A DNA stretch of 64,000 bases, from contig WOAB01000595.1 of NCBI GenBank assembly GCA_027886185.1, positions 2,852,001 to 2,916,000 of the forward strand, given 5' to 3'. This document shows, in pieces, positions 57,161 to 64,000 of this stretch; position 1 is the first letter of the stretch; each line of letters starts with the position of its first letter. The notes beneath the pieces are model-generated. The model was not told where the DNA came from. It saw only the letters and a list, made by a program, of their open reading frames with translations, and ran no database searches. Made by a program: the position numbers and the translations under genes. This DNA is from Rheum nobile. Lineage: Eukaryota > Streptophyta > Magnoliopsida > Caryophyllales > Polygonaceae.

Positions 57161-57491
57161 TTAGTCTAGACGAACGATTGAACGACGACGGGTTTCTGGG
57201 TCCGGAACGGGAACGGAAGTCGGATTACAGATTCCTACGACAACGACCCATAACGAAACCCTAGGTTAGATTCGACAATTAAAATGATACGAATCTAAGA
57301 AAGAACGAACGAAATCCAAAGAACGAAAGTCCCGCCCGAGACCGGATCGTCCAAGGCCACGATCGCGATTGCCAAGGCAATCCGCGGTCACGGCTGGGAT
57401 TCCACGGTCGCGTGCGTCGAGGACAGCGGCCGCGGACGCGGCCGACCTTGTCACTGCTGCGGTCGCGGCAGTTCATGGCCGCGACCAAATC
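57161..57491 (-). repeat. Partial LTR segment joined to copy 2
   Basis: The same rearranged piece as 54742-55054, so the U3/internal junction existed before the 2.4-kb unit was duplicated (unit length 57492 minus 55055 = 2437 bp). Confidence 0.75.
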
Positions 57492-58363
57492 TGTAACACC
57501 CCCAAATAATTCCTTGAAAGTATTACCGCCAGTAACCTCAGATTTCACATCCGAAGCCACCCAAGGCTTAACCATTCATACAAATCATAAAATACGCTGA
57601 TAAAACGAAATATCATAATCTTTATTTAAACCAAAGTCTCGGAATTACATCCGTAAATCCGAAATACAACAGAAATACAGAATATGTTTAATACATCGGA
57701 AGTGTTTTAAATAATAAACATAAGGGTCTTGATCGAAGCGATCACCCGCCTAGGATCTTCAACCTGGATAAAACTCTTAAAAACTTCATCTGCCTTCATC
57801 GTCGGTTCTAGCCTTCACGGAACGAAAGTCTACCTGATGTGCCGTATGAGACGGATGACACCAGCCAACCATGCAAGGGAAAATAACCGATTGGTTAGTC
57901 TAATGAAAGACTATGCAAGGGTAAAACAGAAAGGTTCTAAGTAGTCGTATTAGGCTAGACCCATCGCTTCTCGAATGAAAGCCGAAAACGATAGTAAACC
58001 TTGGTACTTCTACATGAATATACGAAACAGAAAGATCAAGAGAAGACTCCTAAAGATCGAGTCTTATCGGAAACGTATGAAGAGAAGACTCCAAGAGATT
58101 GAGTCTTAATGGAAAGTATGACAAGTGTTCGGGAACGTTATAATTTCACACAAGCGTTTCAAAAGACTTGACCATTTGGGTCCACGACCAACCTCATTGC
58201 GTAATGCGAATTCAAATTTGGAAGGAGGACTTACTCTAATTGAAGCTCGGGCAGTTTCCACGTTGTACTCCTCGCCCGAGGGTATATTAATTATGTGCAT
58301 AATCGCACTTATCTTGTTTAATTCCAAAACGCACAATTACGTTATAAGCTTTTAAGACTCAAT
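57492..58363 (-). repeat. Tekay-like LTR copy 3, minus, 3' half
   Basis: TGTAACACCCCC start (plus strand) to AAGCTTTTAAGA. The natural continuation of this LTR is at 60199, after the inserted block 58364-60198. Confidence 0.75.
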
Positions 58364-59489
58364 CTCTTGGACGAAAGTGCCCTCGGCCTTTCCCTAGGCG
58401 CGGGAACACTCGATACAGTCCTATCGGATCCTGGTGAGTAGCAAAACTCCTCCAGAAACCATGGTTGGAAGTCTGCCCTGTTCACCTCATACTGTGGGTC
58501 GAGTAACAACCTAGCCTGGCGAATATACTCCTGGAGCTCATGGACGTCCCCAAGCATTCGGGAGAGACCGAGCTCAGTCTCGTATGTCCTCTCCTCCATG
58601 TCGTATAGGGCGTTCGACCACTCATCCAGTCGCTCCTCCAGTACTTGGGGCCTAGGCCTGGCCTGGCCTGTTGAGTCAGGACCACAACTGGTGTACCCAT
58701 CGACTCCCACGGCCTTGCCCTCATGCGAGCACGCTCAACCATCTCTTCTACCTGCCGATGAGCCTCAGAGGAAGCCATCTCACTCTGATGAAGCACGTGC
58801 CGAGAAGTAGGGCTCACCATCGGCCTTCTCGGAGTGAGGATAAATTGTGAGCCCTCATATGCATCCCGCGGCCCACTCCTCCTCCTGGCTGTACCTTCAG
58901 CACTAAGTGCCTCCCAAGTGGCAGGAGACAATGGCGAATACTCCCTCTCAAGTGGCGACGTCGGACTCGGGAAGATGAATTCCATCTCCGGATCCTCGCA
59001 GTCCACCAGTAAGTGCTCTAAGCCATCGGACTCATAATCCTGCCCCTCGAGGTCCTCCTCAGGGTCCTCCTCCTCTTCCGGGTCTTCCTCCGGATCCTCC
59101 TCTGGATCTTCCTCCGGGTCTTCCTCAGGATCCTCCTCAATTTCGAAGTCGTCGTCGTAGTACCCTCCAAGGTACTGTGCCGGCTCTTCTTCCTCCTCAG
59201 TGTCCTCCCTTGGCTCCGCTTCAGGCTCTGTTGCAGGAACCTTGGCCTTGTCGAACACTAACACCACCGACTCCTCGAGTACGGTCTTCACCTCCTCGGG
59301 TGGACTATTGGGCTCCCCGACCTCAAAGCACGGCGAGGGAATATTTCCTTGAAAGTATTACCGCCAGTGACCTCAGATTTCACATCCGAAGTCACCCAAG
59401 GCTTAACCATTCATACAAAACATAAAACACACTGATAATACGAGATATCATAATTTTTATTCAAACCAAAGTCTCGGAATTACATCCGT
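58364..59489 (-). repeat. Copied acidic-ORF region inside the LTR
   Basis: From 58379 to about 59480 the sequence is identical as far as I can see to 51768-52870 (offset 6611), including the whole 269-codon acidic frame (58482-59291 matches 51871-52680 residue for residue). The first bases (ACTCAATCTCTTGGA, 58364 onward) are an inverted copy of TCCAAGAGATTGAGT near 58091. Confidence 0.85.
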
Positions 59490-60663
59490 AAATCCGAAAT
59501 ACAACAGAAATACAGAATATGTTTAATACATCGGAAGTGTTTTAAATAATAAACATAAGGGTCTTGATCGAAGCGATCACCCGCCTAGGATCTTCAACCT
59601 GGATAAAACTCTTAAAAACTTCATCTGCCTTCATCGTCGGTTCTAGCCTTCACGGAACGAAAGTCTACCTGATGTGCCGTATGAGACGGATGACACCAGC
59701 CAACCATGCAAGGGAAAATAACCGATTGGTTAGTCTAATGAAAGACTATGCAAGGGTAAAACAGAAAGGTTCTAAGTAGTCGTATTAGGCTAGACCCATC
59801 GCTTCTCGAATGAAAGCCGAAAACGATAGTAAACCTTGGTACTTCTACATGAATATACGAAACAGAAAGATCAAGAGAAGACTCCTAAAGATCGAGTCTT
59901 ATCGGAAACGTATGAAGAGAAGACTCCAAGAGATTGAGTCTTAATGGAAAGTATGACAAGTGTTCGGGAACGTTATAATTTCACACAAGCGTTTCAAAAG
60001 ACTTGACCATTTGGGTCCACGACCAACCTCATTGCGTAATGCGAATTCAAATTTGGAAGGAGGACTTACTCTAATTGAAGCTCGGGCAGTTTCCACGTTG
60101 TACTCCTCGCCCGAGGGTATATTAATTATGTGCATAATCGCACTTATCTTGTTTAATTCCAAAACGCACAATTACGTTATAAGCTTTTAAGATATTTCAT
60201 CTCATCGCGAGAGATATCGAAGGGAATAAATCCCGAATGGCGGCACCAGCTGTGTGCACCTACCCTGAGTAAGGGTATAGTCATGACCAGAGAGAGTATT
60301 AGGGAAAAATCCTCTTAATACCAGTTATAAAGAAACGACTAGACCTCGCAAGGTACATAGCGTTCCTACGAATACTCGTTCTAACTATAATGTATAAGTT
60401 CACACATAAAATCCACACCAATACCATCATGGTAATAACATATATAATAGCGTTGTTTCTAGTAATATATACAACCTATAATAATATCATGTTTTAATCG
60501 TATCATTTATAAAATCTGTTCCCAAACTAAAACAATAGTTCATCCCAATTTAATTAACAATTAATAACAATTGATAATTAATGGAAACATGGAATGATAA
60601 GCAAGAGCAATCCGCCACTTGCCTTAGTCTATACGAACGATTGAGCGACGACGGGTTTCTGGG
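59490..60663 (-). repeat. Tekay-like LTR, repeated 3' half and continuation
   Basis: 59490-60198 is identical as read to 57655-58363 (offset 1835). 60199-60663 then continues the LTR up to TCTGGGT, where orientation switches. Confidence 0.8.
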
Positions 60664-61955
60664 TATAATTTATGGGGTTTAAACCCATGCCAAACCTTTC
60701 CCCGGGCAAAAAGACGCAAAAATGCCTTTGTCGCGACCGTGGAAGAATTTCCGCGACCGCGGAAAAATAGCTCCCAGAGGAGCTGGGCATTGGAATTTTC
60801 CGTGACCGCGGAAATGTGCAGGAAGGCATGCGTGCCGCGTGTTCTTCGTCGCCGTCGATCTTCTGAGCCACCGTCGATTTGGGCGGGGGCTGCTCTCCTC
60901 CTTTGGCTATAAATGGAGGCCAAGTTGGAGGGTTTTTGGGCACCCAACTCAGATCTCCTCTCTTCTCTCTCATTTTTCCTTCGTTCGCCGGAATCTTTGA
61001 GGTGTCGCCGGAGCTCTCGCCGGAGGTTGTAGCGGCCGTAGGGTGGTGCCTTGGAGGCGCAAGGAGGATAGGAGTGGAAGCCCCATCGTCTCGAGCCCCC
61101 TCGCATCGCCGCCGGTGAGTTCTCTCCCGATCTGTGGTCGCCGATGTCATGGCCGCGACTGCGGACATGAACTTCCGGGACCGCGGCAATGACACTCAGG
61201 CTGTGACGCGGACGCTGTTCTCGATGCCCGCGGACGCCATTTCCTCGACGCCCGCGACCGCGAAATCCACGCCGCGACCGCGGATCGCCTTGGCAATCGC
61301 GATCGTGGCCTTGGACGATCCGGTCTCGGGCGAGACTTTCGTTCTTTCGATTTCGTTCGTTCTTTCTTAGATTCGTATCATTTTATTGTCGAATCTAACC
61401 TAGGGTTTCGTTATGGGTCGTTGTCGTAGGAATCTGTAATCCAACTTCCGTTCCCGTTCCGGACCCAGACACCCGTCGTCGTTCAATCGTTCGTCTAGAA
61501 TAAGGCAAGTGGCGGTTCACTCTTGCTTATCATTCCATGTTTCCGTTAATTATCAATTATTTCGAATCGTTAATTAAATTGGGATGGATTGTTGCTTTCG
61601 TTTGGGAAAATATTTTTATAAACAATATGATTTAAAATGTGATATTATAATAGGGTGTATATATTGCTAGAAACAATGCTATTATATCTGTTATTACCAT
61701 GATGGTATTGGTGTGGATTTTACGTGTGAACTTATACATTATAGTTAGAACGAGTATTCGTAGGAACGCTATGTACCTTGCGAGGTCTAGTCATTTCTTT
61801 ATAACTGGTATTAGGAGGATTTTTCCCTAATACTCTCTCTGGTCATGACTATACCCTTACTCAGGGTAGGTGCACACAACTGGTGCCGCCATTCGGAATT
61901 TATTCCCTCTGATATCTCTCATGATGAGATGATATATCTTAAAAGCTTATAACGT
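60664..61955 (+). repeat. Tekay-like LTR, plus orientation, central part
   Basis: Starts at ATAATTTATGGGGTTTAAAC (U3), TATA box GGCTATAAATGG (about 60905-60916), GC-rich CCGCGACCGCGG motifs, down to AAAAGCTTATAACGT (61955), where it jumps into gag. 61420-61955 is an inverted repeat of 60190-60650. Confidence 0.78.
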
Positions 61956-64000
61956 GAATCCATTGGATGAGAACGAGTCTGTTTCTCACAACAATCCAGT
62001 GGGCAGCGACCAAGTTCTGGTCAACGCTCCAGTTATTTTCGATGCTGCGACAATTGAGGCTATTCGGGGGATTGTGATGTAAGCAGTCACTGATATTTTA
62101 CGACCAATCGCGCCTCAGGCATAAGGTGTGCCAATTCCTCCTGTGGTTCCTTGATTCGAGGATCCAGTTGTCCATGTACCCCATGAGGATGCGGTCAGGA
62201 ACATAGGCAATTATGGTTGAGCACTAAAGGCCATTAGCTCTATGAGGCCTGACAGCTATGATGGGAAGGGAGAGCCAGTCAGAGTGGCATATTGGTTCTC
62301 GCACATGGAACGACTGTTCAGAAACGTCGAGTGCACTGAAGCGGAGAAGGTGCACATTGCTTCCCTTTAACTGAATGAGGTGGCTAGTGAATGGTGGGAA
62401 GGCACCGGTCTAGCTGATCACCCTGGGTTGAACTGGGGAATGTTTAAGGCGAAGATGACTGACCGATTCTTTTCCCGAGCTATGAGGAAAGAGATACATA
62501 AGGAGTTTCTCTATCCGAATACGGATGGATTGAAAGTGACTGAGCTTGCGGCCAAGTTCAATCACTTGTTGTAGTACGCTGGGCAGGAAATGTCCAGTGA
62601 TGAGCAGAAAATCTGGCATTTCCACGAGTGGATGAATCCGGACATCAAGACACTGATGGTACGTCACAGATGTTCTACTCTGGAGCAGTACGTGGATGCA
62701 GCTTATAAGTTGGAGGTGACTCTGGAGGAGTCGACTAAAAAGCGCAATCGCCAGAGACCGGCACAGAGCCAGCCTCAGGCAAGTGGGTTCAAGCGACCCG
62801 CACCGCCGTCAATCTTTGCCAAGTCTGACCGGGCAAGAACGGAGATGACTCATGGATGGTCTACGCAACGATCGGGTCAGGGCAACAATCCGATCCAGTG
62901 CTACAATTATGGTACACCCGGGCACAAGAGCAATGAGTGTCCGAAGCAGAGGAAGACGTGTTTTGGCTGCGGGAAGGAGGGACACTTGCTGGCATTTTGT
63001 CCGCAGAGGAGAGAAAAAGGAGCTGAGTCACAACAAGGGTCCGTTAGTCATAACAACCGACCCCGATTCAGACCAGTGGAGGCTCCTAGTCCTTCGACAC
63101 AGACAACTGCGCAGAATAAGGGAAAAGCTCCAACTGCTTCAGGAGGTCAAGGTCAGCGACTCTACGAGATGCGTGAGGCTGATGGACCAAATGCTCCTAC
63201 TGCTCAAGGTACTCTATACCTCCATTCTACTTCTGTGTGTATACTTTTTGATTCGGGTGCTACTCATTCTTTCATCTCGGAAAGTTGCGTAAGTAAGCTA
63301 GGTTTAGTATGCAATGAGGCTTGTGAGCCTTTCATAGTCAATCTTCCCAATGGTGAACATTTAGTAGGATCCAAGCCTCTGTCGGAATTTCCAATTACCA
63401 TTCAGGGTAGAAAGTTTGAAGCAGATTTGATCTGTATAGACATGGCTCCATACGACATTATTCTCGGTATGGATTGGCTGACGCGTCATGGAGCGGTGAT
63501 CGATTTTAGTTCAAGGACTGTGACAGTTTCATCCGGGGGCCAGTTTGTATGCAAGTTCAAGGGTCGAAATGACGCTAATAATGGCAAGCTCATCAATGCG
63601 ATGGTTGTGTGTAAGCTACTTCGACAAGGATGTGTCGGGTACATGTGCTATCTGGATAAACCCAAGAAAGATGAGCCGTCAGTTCTTGATATTCCGGTCA
63701 TTCGCGAATTTCCGGATGTCTTTCCAAAGGAGATTCCCGGTTTACCCCCGAATCGTGACATGGAGTTTACCATTGATCTCGAGCCTGGTACCGCGCCAAT
63801 CTCCAAGGCACCGTACCAGATGGCTCTAGCTGAGATGCAAGAGTTGAAGAAACAACTCGAGGACCTTCTTGAGAAAGGATATATAAGGCCGAGTGCATCA
63901 CCTTGGGGCGCTCCGATTTTGTTCGTCAAAAAGAAGGATGGATCGTTCCGACTTTGTATCGACTATCGAGAGTTGAACAAGGTCACAATCAAGAAAAAAA
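61956..64000 (+). pseudogene. Tekay-like gag-pol, plus copy, runs off the window
   Basis: Starts inside gag (LDENESVSHNNPVGSDQVLV); no ATG or leader, so it is internally deleted. Gag has six in-frame stops (TAA/TGA/TAG at about 62080, 62122, 62152, 62218, 62368 and 62572), then continues SEWWEGTGLADHPGLNWGMF. Knuckle 1 is CYNYGTPGH (Cys to Tyr); knuckle 2 CFGCGKEGHLLAFC is intact. The protease LFDSGATHSFISE and ILGMDWLTRHGA are intact. RT starts EFTIDLEPGTAPISKAPYQM, SPWGAPILFVKKKDGSFRLC, IDYRELNKVTIKK and is cut by the window end. Confidence 0.88.

Noticed and set aside
54145..57169. Many short open frames on both strands
   Set aside because: They lie in GC-rich LTR DNA, recur in each LTR copy in several frames, and have no protein family signature.
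52987..60190. Repeated 70-76 codon frames (such as those at 53348, 55688, 58125 and 59960)
   Set aside because: They recur only because the LTR is duplicated; substitutions between copies are not frame-biased as far as I can see, and both strands are open.

Overview
This looks like a stretch of nuclear DNA from a flowering plant, most likely a eudicot. The evidence is plant-type LTR-retrotransposon lineages (Ty1/copia, Tat, Athila-like and Tekay-like Ty3/gypsy), Helitrons with a RepHel helicase tail, intron-containing remnants of plant metabolic genes, and a chloroplast-transit-like first exon. I cannot name the species. No intact host gene is visible. Almost everything is a transposable element or a broken gene, so the window reads as a record of nested insertions.

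Layout. 1-1334: 3' end of a Helitron, with the helicase C-terminus. 3241-4230: decayed LINE pieces. 4904-5899: short LINE-type retroposon on the minus strand with a candidate 8-bp target duplication. 5908-7631: AT-rich, with a GTGCAT repeat array. 7632-8854: internally deleted Helitron related to the first. 8870-10190: weak gypsy-like remnant. 10350-11190: truncated anthranilate synthase alpha-subunit pseudogene that keeps its introns, followed at 11260-11921 by a terminal-inverted-repeat element. 15165-18062: non-autonomous Tat-type gypsy element (minus strand, TSD AGCAT). 19149-19292: one exon of a gamma-glutamyl hydrolase. 20100-20492: RNase H-like fragment.

20505-39036 is a Ty1/copia element (+) that was hit twice. 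A 6.9-kb copia-type element (24119-31044, minus, TSD ATAAC) lies in its RNase H region, and a 6.1-kb Athila-like element (31734-37821, minus, TSD CATTA) lies in its 3' untranslated part. Removing both leaves about 5.5 kb, a normal copia length. Both inserted elements have lost most or all of pol. 39812-42615 is the 3' end of a Tat element (minus) with an antisense additional ORF. 42616-48382 is a Tat element (+) with gag, protease, RT, two RNase H domains and integrase, all with stops and frameshifts. It is cut at 48383 by the start of a Tekay-like LTR.

48383-64000 is a badly scrambled cluster of one Tekay-like family with long GC-rich LTRs. It contains a + LTR piece, a minus gag-pol with an acidic ORF upstream, tandem rearranged LTR units, a perfect 1-kb copy of the acidic ORF region 6.6 kb away, a head-to-head LTR junction, and a + gag-pol copy that runs off the window end.

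How the parts relate. LTRs supply promoters (TATA boxes at 48869 and 60908), PBS and PPT; gag-pol supplies the machinery. None of the copies here could be autonomous as read. The most unusual items are the extra ORFs carried by retrotransposons (25467-27251, 40567-42451, 51629-52680), two GC-rich palindrome-like motif families inside LTRs, and the templated rearrangements at 57492-60663.
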